A DNA stretch of 64,000 nucleotides, taken from Atriophallophorus winterbourni. Its lineage: Eukaryota > Platyhelminthes > Trematoda > Plagiorchiida > Microphallidae. The notes under the pieces were generated by a model. The model was not told the DNA's origin and did no database searches. It saw nothing but the letters and a program-made list of their open reading frames with translations. A program made the translations under genes and the position numbers. Location of the stretch: the NCBI GenBank assembly GCA_013407085.1, contig JACCGJ010020381.1, positions 21,902-85,901 of the forward strand, read 5' to 3'. Positions 30,000-40,545 of this stretch are shown one piece after another (within the stretch, counting starts at the first letter, position 1; every line of letters starts with the position of its first letter).

Positions 30000-31205
30000 C
30001 AAGTAATTCAAAGTAATTAAAAATTTTGATGGTCCAAAAAGCAGAAGAGAATGACTTTATTCGTGTACACAAATTTTCAGCAATATAATAATTTCTCCAC
30101 AAAATACAAATATGATAAAATGTATAAAGTGCAGCACAATGAAATGATACTTGAGCTAATAAAGTGTTACGTTCCCATAGGCTGGACAAATGTGAGGCAA
30201 ATTAGAAAAATAAAAATTGGAGAATAACTGGAACATTTCAGCGTCATTTAAAAAATTGTCAAGCGCTTCTTCAACTCTATAACAGCTTCCGACTGATCAA
30301 CCATGTATCGAGCAAAGTATGGAACAAAATTGTTTCTAAATTTGTTAGTTCTCGAATAGGGAATAACATAGTAACTTCGGGTGGAGGAAAAAGGTTCACA
30401 AGAAGCAAGGATTTTGTTCAATGGATGTGAACAATCAAAAGAAATAGTCGCGATGAACCTGTTGCATTCACGAAAGTGACGATCAACAAAAGTGTATCGA
30501 ATGTCATCAGCGGGAACACAACTCAATCTTGAGATGAGCTTAATACTTCATCTGATCATCATAAAATCCTTTTCCAAAAGGGCAGGAAAAATTACGGGGT
30601 AAGCGTAAAGGAAGTGTGGAATGATGCAAGAAAAAACAAAAAGTTGAACAATTTTTGGTGGTATGGAGAGAGAACGGAGGCGAAGTGCATAGAATGACAT
30701 TTGGCGCATCTTTTTGAATTGATTTGTTACAAGTTTAGTCCAGCTAAGATTGTCAGATATTGTTTTGCCAAGATACTTGAAGCTGTAACATCTTTCAAAC
30801 ACAGAGCCGTTAAACGAAACGCGAGGAATTTCATCGTGCAGGGCTAGATAACGCTGTCCAGTCATGTTGGAAAATACTATCTCGTTGCATTTTAGGGGAT
30901 TCAGAGATAAACCAAACGTGGATGACAATTGACCAATGTTCGTAACCACTGATTCTAAAGCATGTTGCTCGATCCGAAGATTATGATTCATTGCAACGGC
31001 AACGTCATCAGCGGCATACCGGAACCACTGGCGTGAAGTTGTCTTCGCCTCATGTGCCACCCGGCACGGAGAGGACTGAGTGAGTGAGTGAGTAGAAGGG
31101 TCACAAGGAAGATCAGAAATGTAAAGGGAAAATATAAATAATTTAGAGTAACCAAAGATTAAACATATAGGGAATGCATAAGAACAAAACAAATGTTTTA
31201 TCAAT
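30000..31205 (-). pseudogene. Non-LTR retrotransposon RT C-terminal half
   Basis: Minus strand. The 3' end lies at about 30000 (AATTCAAAGTAATT then TTTTGATGGTCCAAAAAGCAG). Coding blocks from the right: FSLYISDLP, then after a nested RTE scrap AADDVAVAMNHNLRI (the YADD box with Tyr shifted), LSLNPLKCNEIVFSN, SFKYLGKTISDNLSW and LQ-type end PPKIVQLFVFSCIIPHFLYA. It is a CR1-like LINE of a family distinct from copy A, truncated upstream. Stops separate 30548-31204 from the C-terminal frame at 30248-30526. Confidence 0.65.
31018..31095 (+). mobile_element. RTE 3'-end scrap with TGAG tail
   Basis: The plus strand reads RNHWREVVFASCATRHGED then a stop, followed by (TGAG)n. The same end occurs on the minus strand at 52560-52640 (RNHWREVVFASCATQHGDD, stop). 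A terminal tetramer repeat is usual for RTE LINEs. It sits between the SDLP and ADD blocks of an oppositely oriented RT and adds a foreign piece to that frame. Confidence 0.65.
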
Positions 31206-31214
31206 ATTGAGAGT

Positions 31215-32345
31215 CAGCACGTGTATTCAGATGCGAGGTTGGATTTAGTCAACAGGCTAGTAAGCCTGACAAGCATTCTTTGCAAGTGCTTGGAAAAAAT
31301 CATTCGGCACCAAGTATGTAAACATTTGGTAGCCAATTCCTCACTATCAGATGCCCAGCATGGATTCTGGAAAGGAAGGTCCTGCCTAACCAATGTTCTA
31401 AGCTTTATTGACGAAGTGACATTACGCCTCGGTGAAAGAAGAGTAGTCGAAGTCTCCTATCTTGATTTTCGAAAGGCATTTGACTAGGTGAACCATAGGT
31501 ACCTTCTGTACAAACTAAGTATGTGTGGCGTCACAGGTGACCTACATCGATGGTTAGACAGCTTCTTAACTAATCGCACTAACTATGTTAGAATTGCAGG
31601 GGAGTGCTCGCAGGAATCACTGATTCTCAGTGGAGTGCCTCAAGGTTCGGTGCTTGTAAACGACCTGGAAGCGTGCTCGAGTTCACGTTGCTTCCTGTTT
31701 GCTGATGATGTTAAGATCCTAGGAACCGACAGTAAAGAAACGCTTATCTCTGATTTCGAAAACGTAATCGAGTGGACAAAGACCTGGGACTTGCCACTAA
31801 ACTTGGGGAAGAGCTGTCTTCTGACGACTGATTTAGCGACAACCAAACTAGAAGTTGGTGAAGGAACCATCAGAATAGCGGCTGCTCAGAAAGTGAAGGA
31901 TCTTGGCATTACTATAACAGGCGATTTTAAATGGGCTACTCAATGTGCCGAAGCTGCAAACGAGGCTCGCAGAGAATTGTTCAGAATTCGTTCAGCGTTA
32001 TCTCGCCGAAAAACTTATACAAAGTGGTCCTGCGGCCTCACTTGAAATACTGCGTTCAATCATGGGCATGTAGCATGTCTCGAAAGGGTCCAGCGCCTTG
32101 CGAGTAGGATGGTTGAGTGTCAGGCAGGTAAAACCTATGAGGCTAGACTCAAAGACCTCGGTTTGTTCTCACTAAAGAGACGGCGGCTGCGAGGTGACCT
32201 AGTAGAAACTTTCAAAATTCTAAAGGGTTTTACGGTACCGATATCCTTAAACTTACCCCTAGAGCACCTACAAGGGGTAATTCCATGAAATTTCTTAGGA
32301 GAAGGCCCAGGTTGCGAGCACGTGAGCACTTTTTCAGGAATAACA
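31215..32345 (+). pseudogene. CR1-like reverse transcriptase, interrupted
   Basis: Plus strand. Two open stretches (31221-31487, 31488-32045) are separated by one TAG. Blocks: SILCKCLEKIIRHQVCKHL, AQHGFWKGRSCLTNVLSF, SYLDFRKAFD (catalytic Asp), SGVPQGSV followed directly by VNDLE (in-frame loss of the usual LGPLLFLVF stretch), and CFLFADDVKI (catalytic Asp pair). After 32045 a frameshift leads to YEARLKDLGLFSLKRRRLRG and DLVETFKILKGF. The endonuclease is missing. The relatively clean frame suggests a younger copy than its neighbours. Confidence 0.75.
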
Positions 32346-32346
32346 A

Positions 32347-32460
32347 TATTCTCACAAACGTTGTGACATCTGATTGGTTGGTTATTTGATTGGCTGAAAT
32401 TATTCTCACTAACGTTCTGACATCTTATTGGTCAGTTATTTGATTGGCTAAAATTATTCA
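32347..32460 (+). repeat. Two-copy 54-bp tandem repeat at LINE 3' end
   Basis: TATTCTCACAAACGTT at 32347 and TATTCTCACTAACGTT at 32401 begin two units with the shared ATTGGT(T/C)(G/A)GTTATTTGATTGGC. They follow the end of the RT frame and may be its 3' untranslated repeat. Just after, ACACAAAC-tacacc-GTTTGTGT at 32463-32485 forms a perfect 8-bp hairpin. Confidence 0.6.
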
Positions 32461-32493
32461 TTCACACAAACTACACCGTTTGTGTAAATATCC

Positions 32494-32685
32494 TCAGCCC
32501 ACCCCCGTCCACGCCAGCAACACAACCCATGATGAAAACCCCGCTGCATTCACGGACAACGGTGAAAACCGACGACACGGACATCCGCGCACACGCACTG
32601 GCCGTACCGTGGCACGACCCTGTAGGTACACACCGTAGATGAATGTCGAGCATGGCTGAACAGCCACCGCTCTAGGGGGGAGTTA
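32494..32685 (+). pseudogene. Gypsy-1 pol tail of a second, truncated copy
   Basis: This stretch matches 37080-37269: the same CCCCCGTCCACGCCAGCAAC run, the last codons ending TVARPCRYTP (TVARPRRYTP in the full copy) and the same polypurine tract TCTAGGGGGGAGTTA right before the LTR. It is the 3' end of another copy that shares the LTR at 32686-33147 with the full element, a tandem arrangement. Confidence 0.85.
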
Positions 32686-33147
32686 TGTAGGAATTATTCC
32701 CAATTGATATAATTCCTTAATAATTCCAAAAGTAAGTTTATTTCCATAAACGTTTTCCATCATGATGCCGTGTGTCGTTTTGTTTAAATCAACTGAACAC
32801 ACACTTGCGCTTCCTACAGCGTGAACGTCTGATAACTTGCCTGGTGCCGAACCACTAATTAATTGTTTCAGATTACTGACCTAGAATATTTCTTCCCTTT
32901 TCGGTAATTCACTGCTTGTCCCATCTACGACGAGCAATTATCCCGCTGAAGAAATAACACGGGTCAAATTCATTGTTAGCAATAAGTCGAGTGGACAACA
33001 CAAGGATTTCGTAAGTCTGTTGTTGACATAGTGTATTTTCTTGCATAAATATAATTATATATATTTATACATAATTTCATACGCTTACATTAATTAGCAA
33101 CACTTATAGCAATTCTTATTAACGTAACGTTCGGCTTATCCGCTACA
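32686..33147 (+). repeat. Gypsy-1 5' LTR (462 bp)
   Basis: Starts TGTAGGAATTATT and ends TTATCCGCTACA (TG...CA). Compared by eye with 37270-37731, about 12 of 462 positions differ (roughly 2.6 percent), mostly transitions, so the insertion is moderately recent. No insertions or deletions were found between the two LTRs. Confidence 0.9.
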
Positions 33148-33148
33148 A

Positions 33149-33166
33149 ACCGGTGAGCCCGTTTTC
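33149..33166 (+). promoter_or_regulatory. Degenerate tRNA-Trp-like primer-binding site
   Basis: ACCGGTGAGCCCGTTTTC directly follows the LTR. It keeps GGTGAGCCCG of the better preserved site at 28395-28413 but has lost the following ACGTGAT match to tRNA-Trp. Confidence 0.55.
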
Positions 33167-33196
33167 AAATTTTTCTCCCTTCATTTTATATTCATT

Positions 33197-33985
33197 ATGT
33201 CGTCCGGCGACGAAGCCGCCATCAACTCTAACGTCAGATTGCCCCCTTTCGGGATGTCAAACCCGAGAGTGTGGTTTGTTTTGGTCGAAGCTCAGTTCGA
33301 GAGCTATCGCATCAAATCACAAGACATGAAGTTCGCTAAGGTCACCGCCAACGTTCCTACGGAGGTGGCATACAAAGTGATCGACGTCTTGGATCCAGAA
33401 CCGTTAGATCATCCCTACGACAAACTGAAGGCTGCCATTCTACAACACTCCGGCACGTCCAACGCAGCTCGCATGCAACAACTTCTCCAGATAACGGAGT
33501 TGGACGATCGAGAACCTTCGCAACTGTTGCGGCATATGCGCACGCTCGCTGGCGGCAACAATGTCAGTGACGATGTGCTAATTCACTTTTGGATCAAATG
33601 CCTGCCTGCTCACACGACGTCTTTCGTAGCCATACAAGAAAGCGAAGCATCGTTGGAGAAATTGGCACTCGCCGCCGACAAGGTACATGAGTGCCAAACA
33701 AGCAACGCCCAAGTACATGTGGTGACCGGAGACACGCCACAAACTCCAACGGACCAACGTTTCGCTCGAATCGAGGACGCAATCGAACGTCTTGCACTGT
33801 CAATATAGACGACGTATCAACAGCGTAAACCTCAACAGCAAAAACGTTGTCCCCAAAACAACCGCGCAAACGCTTCGCCCCAGGCTGCCAACACAGGTTT
33901 CTGCAAGTACCATGAACAGTTTGGTGCTGACGCCAGGCATTGTGTGCAGTCCTGTTCCTTCATCAACGCCAGTCAAGCTAAAGCA
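33197..33985 (+). pseudogene. Gypsy-1 gag with CHCC-type zinc box, interrupted
   Basis: Gag forms the particle and packages element RNA. The first 203 codons (33197-33808) are open: RLPPFGMSNPRVWFVLVEAQ, then a capsid-like helical region with LLQITELDDREPSQLLRHMR. After a stop and frame change the zinc box reads FCKYHEQFGADARHCVQSC, a Cys-x2-His-x9-Cys-x3-Cys pattern rather than the usual CCHC. This unusual box is a reported mark of CsRn1-like elements of trematodes and their insect relatives. Length and order fit that group. Confidence 0.8.
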
Positions 33986-36900
33986 GGAAAAAAGCAGGCC
34001 AGCCAGTAATTGCGACGGCTGCAGCTGGCCACACCGTAAGTCGCCTATTCTACATTGATGATTCTCCAACAGGTCTACGTTTCCTAATTGACACAGGAGC
34101 GGAGGTGAGTATCATCCCACCTCATAGTGCAAGCACCCGCATGGACCCAACTGGCGTCAATCTACAAGCGGCTAACGGCACACGCATCAAAACGTATGGC
34201 CAGCGGCTCCTTCTACCAAACCTTGGTTTGGGCAGAAATCTCCCATGGACATTTATTGTCGCCGACGTTCGTCAGCCGATCATCGGAGCCGATCTTTTAA
34301 CAGAGTTCGGGCTAATAGTCGAAATTCAGCGCAAACAACTGTTGGACAACAAATCCGCAGTACGCGTCACAGGAAAAGCGACATTGATCAAATTGATCGG
34401 ACTGTAACTCGCTCTACCAGACGACAAGTTTGCAATGCTGCTCCAAGACTACCCGGCTATCAGCCAGCCATCGCGCTGCACGCCAGACATACAACACGGG
34501 ATCGCACACCACATCCTCACGACCGGCCCGCCAACGAACGCAAGACCGCGACGATTGTCCCCTGACAAGCTCACCGCTGCCAAAGCGGAGTTCAAGCAAC
34601 TGCTACAACTTGGGATAATAAGACCCTCTAATACCCCATGGTCATCGCCTCTACATATGGTTTTAAAAAAATCAGCGACTGGAGACCATGTGGTGCCTAC
34701 AGAGGCCTCAACAAGCTCACAGTGCCTGATAGGTATCCCATACCTCACATCCAGGATTTCTCCGTGAGCGCCTGCGGCAAGAAGATTTTTTCCAAAATCG
34801 ACCTTGTGCCTATCATCAAATCCCAGTAGCAGACGCCGACGTTCCGAAGACTGCTGTCACACCTTTCGGTTTCTACGAGTTTCTTCGCATGCCGTTTGGA
34901 CTCAGAAACGCCGCTCAAACTTTCCAGCGCTTCATCGATCAAGTCATGCGAGGTCTACCATTCACCTTCACGTACATCGATGATATTCTTGTCGCTAGTG
35001 AAAGCCACGAGCAGCATATGGATCACCTTCGACTGTTTTTACAACGTCTTTAGGAATACAACGTCGTAATCAACCCGGCCGAATGCCAATTCTGCCGACC
35101 AGCCCTAGAAATCCTTGGACACACAATCGATTCTCGTGGAATCACTGCCATTCCGCAGAAAATCTCAGCGATTGAAGACTACCCAACTCCAACGTCTCTT
35201 CGCCAGCTACGTCGATTCCTTGGATTCATTTACTTTTACGGCAGATTCATACCAAAATGTGCGGACAAATGCAGACCGTTAACTGATCTTTTGCGGGGAA
35301 ATCCAAAGAAATTCAACATGACAACGGAAGCTATCGCCGCGTTTCAATCAGTCAAAGCATCCCTCAGCACGCCCACTTCGCTGGCTCATCTCTCCACGGA
35401 CAGCAGAGTGAAGCTCGTGCTCAAAATAGACGCTTCTCAAGTTGCTGTTGGTGCCGTTCTACAACAAGTCATTGACGACGAGTGCGCACCACTCTCTTTC
35501 TTTTCACGAAAGCTTCAACCGGCTCAAACCAAGTATTCTACCTACAGCCGAGAACTAGTTGCGATGTACCTCACAGTAAAGCACTGTCGACACATCCTGG
35601 GAGGACGTCAATTCACCATCTACACGGACCACAAGCCCTCGATCCACGCCTTCAGCGCTGCCGCCGACCGCTTCTCGCCTCGGGAAACTCGCCACTTGGA
35701 CTACCTCGCGCAGTTCACCACTGACGTAAGGTACATTGAGGGACCCAGCAACGTCGAGGCAGATGCTCTATCACGCGCACCTATTTCTCAGATCGCGAAT
35801 ATTGATTTAGAGGAAATCGCCGCCCTGCAAGAGGCCGACCCTGAATTTTCAAAAATCACTTCAGAAGCTTCCCTGCCGTTTGCTCTCTTACTAGTGCCAG
35901 GCAGTCGAATACGTATCCATTGTGTAACATCGACAGCAAATCCACGTCCCTTTGTACCAAAGGATTACAGACGACGGGTTTTCGAGCACCTGCACGGAAT
36001 ATCCCACCCGAGCAAACGCGCAACCACAAAACTCATCACAGACCGCTATGTTTGGCATGGCATGCGGAACGACATTCGTTGTTGGGCACAACAGTGTCTT
36101 GCCTGCCAACGTAGTAAGGTACATCGCCATACCCGCTCTATCCGTGGAAAATACACACTTTCAGATAGACGCTTTCGGCATGTACATGTTGATCTTGTCG
36201 GACCATTACCCTCATCCCGTGGCTGCTCTCATCTTTTGACGTGCATCGATAGATTCACACACTGGCCCCAAGCGTGCCCATTAGTGGATACATCTGCGGA
36301 AACCGTAGCTCGCACCTTCGTCTCTGGTTGGATCACGAATTACGGTGTCCCGTCCCAGATCACAACAGACCGCGAAGCCCAGTTCACGTCCCACCTCTTC
36401 GCAGAACTGAATCGTCTACTCGGATGCGAACATTTTCGGACGACGGCTTACCATCCAGCCGCGAACGGCCTCGTTAAACGTTTCCATCGTCAATTGAAGG
36501 CTGCGCTCGTCGCCACCGAATCCAGCGCATCCTGGGTTGACAAACTGCCACTGGTTCTGCTCGGCATCCGCAATACCGCAGAAGAGTACATCGGTTGCAC
36601 ATCAGCCGATATGGTTTACGGAACTACTCTGCGACTCCCCGCCGAACTGCTGACGGAATCCACACTCCTGACTGCGATTGAAACAGCTCCGTATGTCTCC
36701 AGGCTCCGAGCCCTCATGCGAGAAATACATGCTTCGCCTACCTGTGTAACTTCTCGTACAAGTCACGTTAACAATTATTTTCTGTCGTGCCCGTACGTAT
36801 TCACGCGCGTAGACCGTGTAAAACGACTTCTTGAAGCACCATACGACGGCCCATTCAAAGTCATCTCCCGCAGTGCCAAGTACTTCGTCATTGAACGCAA

Positions 36901-37222
36901 CGGCCGCCCAGGTTCAGTCAGCATCGACCGATTGAAGCCCGCGTACATGGAATCGAATACAGACCGAGTACATCCTACGACTGTGACTATCCCTTCACAG
37001 CCAGTCCCCTTTGTTTCTTTTCCCTCGTCCCCCTTTTTGTCGACTCCAGATACGCAGCCGATGCGCGAGGACTTAAGCATTTCACCCCCGTCCACGCCAG
37101 CAACACAACACATGATGGAAACCCCGCTGCATTCACGGACAGCAGTGACAACCGACGACACGGACACCCCGCGCACACGCACTGGCCGTACCGTGGCACG
37201 ACCCCGTCGGTACACACCGTAG
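33986..37222 (+). pseudogene. Gypsy-1 pol: protease, RT, RNase H, integrase (broken)
   Basis: Protease: FLIDTGAEVSIIPP (DTG active site) and IIGADLL at about 34080-34300. [28 protein letters not shown], then after a frameshift near 34810 [20 protein letters not shown] and YIDDILVAS (catalytic). A TAG at 35051-35053 stops the frame. From about 35290 the frame is open for 643 codons: RNase H (KIDASQVAVGAVLQQ, YSRELVA, YTDHKP), the integrase His-His-Cys-Cys region (ISHPSKRATT ... QQCLACQ), and the core with VDLVGPLP and ITTDREAQF. The third acidic residue is lost: NGLVKRFHRQ has Lys (codon AAA at 36476-36478) where the family has Glu. The copy is thus dead at three or more points. Confidence 0.85.
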
Positions 37223-37253
37223 ATGGATGTCGAGTATGGCTGAACAGCCACCG

Positions 37254-37269
37254 CTCTAGGGGGGAGTTA
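37254..37269 (+). promoter_or_regulatory. Gypsy-1 polypurine tract
   Basis: TCTAGGGGGGAGTTA directly precedes the 3' LTR and occurs identically before the 5' LTR of this locus (32671-32685). It marks the plus-strand priming site. Confidence 0.75.
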
Positions 37270-37731
37270 TGTAGGAATTATTCCCAATTGATATAATTCC
37301 TTAATAATTCCAAAAGTAAGTTTATTTTCATAAACGTTTTCCATCATGATGCCGTGTGTCGTTTTGTTTAAATCAACTGAACACACACTTGCGCTTCCTA
37401 CAGCGTGAACGTCTGATAACTTGCCTGGTGCCAAACCACTGATTAATTGTTTCAGATTACTGACCTAGAATATTTTTTCCCTTTCCGGTAATTCACTGCT
37501 TGTCCCATCTACGACGAGCAATTATCCCGCTGAAGAAATAACACGGGTCAAATTCATTGTCAGCAATAAGCCGAGTGGACAACACAATGATTTCGTAAGT
37601 CTGTTGTTGACATAGTGTATTCTCTTGCATAAATATAATTATATTTATTTATACATAATTTCATACGCTTACATTAATAAGCAACATTTATAGCAATTCT
37701 TATTAACGTAACGTTCGGCTTATCCGCTACA
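37270..37731 (+). repeat. Gypsy-1 3' LTR (462 bp)
   Basis: Same borders and length as 32686-33147. It is followed directly by CR1 3' coding sequence, so either the Gypsy element inserted into the CR1 or a later rearrangement joined them. No target-site duplication can be tested because the left neighbour is a partial Gypsy copy. Confidence 0.9.
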
Positions 37732-37744
37732 TACTTGTCAAGTT

Positions 37745-40545
37745 GAGCCTTGAACAAGTTTAGTCTTGATGCGCAAATGAGAGAGAGTTCCATATAAAGC
37801 AAGCTCGGATAGCAAAGAAAAACCTTTGACAATTTAATCTGGAGTGTGGAATAATTAACTCGTAGCCCTGCGATTTGCTACCACGTGCTACTTGCTGATG
37901 AAACAGGTGTTTAAGTGGGTGATCCACTGTATGCAAAATGTTGAACAGCGGGATCAAGTCACCCCTGAGACGACGGTACGAAAAGTCATAGAGGTTTAGA
38001 GTTGCAATCCTCTCCTCTTATGGCTGGTTATATAGCGCGGTCACCCGTTTTGTAGCGCGGTGGTATACGCGTTGCAGCAAGGTCAGGTCCTTCTGTAACC
38101 ATGGGGACCGTGCTTGAACAGCGTACTCCATTGTTAGTCTGATGTAAGTGTTAGTTATCCGTGGGAGTATCTGCTTTGTGAAACTGCCGATGATACTTCT
38201 GAGCAATGCTAAGCTTTGGCAAAACTTTTTGAATGCAACGGTAATCCACACCACCAGGTCTTTTTCTTCCGTAACACATGAAAGTTGCTTAGATCCCAGA
38301 GTGTATGTAAATTCGAATGATTTACCGACATTTAACAGTTTACATTTTTGGATGTTGAATGGTAGGCAATTTCGCAAAGACCACGTATGAAGTGCTTTGA
38401 GATATTTTGTAGAATTTGACAATCTTCTATGGTGCGTACGCTAGTTCAGACTTTGATGTCATCCAAAAATAAAATGATTTTGCTGCCTACGATTTCAGGT
38501 ATATCTTTAGCGTACACCAGGAAGAGTATTAGCCCCAAGACTGAGCCTTGTGGTACGTCACGTGTAACTTTTACTGGGCTAGATAGTGCCCCATTAACTC
38601 TCACCCTGATAACTCTACCAGGCCAGTAATTCTGTATCCAGGCCAATAATCTGCCGCACACCCCGAGATGCTCAAATTTTTGTAGCAGTGTGCTGTGGTT
38701 AACAGGGTTAAAAGCTTTAGACATATCCAAGTAACAAGCATGGATAGGGTACCTATCGTACACGGCTCGAGCCCAATTATCAAGAGTTATGAGGAGATTG
38801 GTGAGACAGGAGTGTCTTGTCGTAATTCCGTGCTGTGCGATAAAAAGAAGCTTATTTTGTTCCAAGTGTTTGATAAGTTCGTCTGCTACAAATCGCTTGA
38901 GAACTTCAGAGACTACTGGCAATAACGAGACTGGTCTATAGTTAGACACATCGGGTCAGTTCCTCCTTTGTATATCTGAGTGATCAATCCACTCTTCCAG
39001 TCAGTAGCAACCTTTCTGCAACTCAGTGACAGGTTGAGAAGATCAGAGAGTGGTGAGAATAGAGTATGGGCGCATTGTTTTAGGATGAATGGTGTAATTT
39101 CATCAGCACCCAAGGATTTTTTGTATTTAACCCGAGAAGCTTTATCAGGACACTTTCGGGTTTCACAGCGATTTTGTGTATTGTGGTAATCTGTGATCTG
39201 TATGCAGGCATATCGTAACATACGCGCTTGTTAGGGTAGAACAATCTAGAGTAAAATTGTGCGAGCTCGTTAGCGGTTTCGAGAGCAGTGGATGTAGTTC
39301 CAGTCGTAGTAAGTAAAGCCGAAACGCCTGGCTTTACCCTGGCCTTCTGTTTACGATCTAGAAGAGGAGCTTCGGGTATCGTTCAATTTTTTTTATATCA
39401 GATTGATTTGACACCCTTCTTTAAACTCCTAGACAAGTTAAGTAACTTTGTTTCTCAACAAACGGTAAGATTCCAAGTATTCAGGTGGTGACTGCTTCTC
39501 CACACACAGTTTCTCACATTTATCCATTTCCTTGTTCGACTCCGGATCACGAATTTGAATGCCATTTTCAGTTTTAAAAACATATTTTGAGTGGAGTTCC
39601 ATTTTTGATTGATTTTTTGAGGTATTGATGACTAGCATTGTTTGACATCAGAGTTAATCGGTGTCTAGTCGGTGAAATTTTTAAGAGACATTGATTATGC
39701 AACCGTATGGATTTTTTGTATCAATTTCTGAGCATCACTAGCTCTTTTCGCTACAGATATATAGTCAAAAACAATGACTACATGATCACACTTTCCAAGT
39801 GGTGCCCCATAGCGGATGTCCTCGATGACATTTTCCTCGCTCGTGCGAACAAGATGGACGGTGTGTTTGTGCCTCTGAAGCGAGTGCTGCTTGAGATGTG
39901 GTTATACAAAGGAATTTCGTTGAACATTTTGTGGAATAGGTGATCAAAAGAATTTACCGGTGGAATCTCGCTTTTTAGTAAATTCGGGAGATCAAAGTCA
40001 CCCATGATCAGGACGTTGTTTTGATACCTGGAAATAACCAGCTGAGTTTTCTCAATTAAACAAGCATTGTATGCTTTGTCTGCTGACGGTGGTCGGTAAA
40101 TCACACCAACAACACAGTTTTCGCCTGTTGCTAATTCAAGTGAACACCAAAGTGTATCTTCCAGTATCAAATCATTATCCGTGATTTCTCTGAACGTGAG
40201 GTGTTGATCATAGTAAATAGCAACACCTCCTCCTCCACGATCCATTCGAGTACGATGAAAAAGAAACATGTTTGGAATGGAAATTTCCTCCTCAACTAAT
40301 TGCTGATTGAACCAAGTTTCCGTTACGGCTATCAGGAGTGGTGAATATTTTTGACGAAGCTCGATTAGTTCGGGTAACTTATTTATCAAGCATTGTGCGT
40401 TGGTGTATAAACATTTGATGGTAGATTTTGATAAAAGTGTTGGATGATGAGTATTTGAGCAGGTAAGTTGAGTACGTGTCAAAGATGGTGGGCCTCGTGT
40501 CAATGGGTATATTACATCACCGACTCCGATAGAGTCGGTCGACAT
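37745..40545 (-). pseudogene. CR1 copy B ORF2 (endonuclease and RT, frameshifted)
   Basis: The endonuclease is open at 40545-39778: VTETWFNQQL, GVIYRPPSADK, LIMGDFDLPNLL (Asn of the usual GDFN is Asp). The linker at about 39640-39220 is decayed. RT pieces follow in different frames: DEITPFILKQCAHTLFSP and DWKSGLITQIYKGG (39221-38913), NYRPVSLLPVVSEVLKR, QHGITTRHSCLTNLL, CYLDMSKAFNPVNH (the second Asp is Asn), DVPQGSVLGLILFLVYAKDI and LFLDDIKV (FADD changed to FLDD) at 38949-38446, then C-terminal blocks to 37760. ORF2 starts with an ATG that overlaps the end of ORF1 by 34 bases. Confidence 0.75.

Noticed and set aside
31018..31095. A MITE-like element shared between 31.0 and 52.6 kb
   Set aside because: Translation shows both are the C-terminal end of an RTE LINE in opposite orientations.
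37760..40545. Several separate RT genes
   Set aside because: The pieces are ordered parts of one CR1 ORF2 broken by frameshifts.
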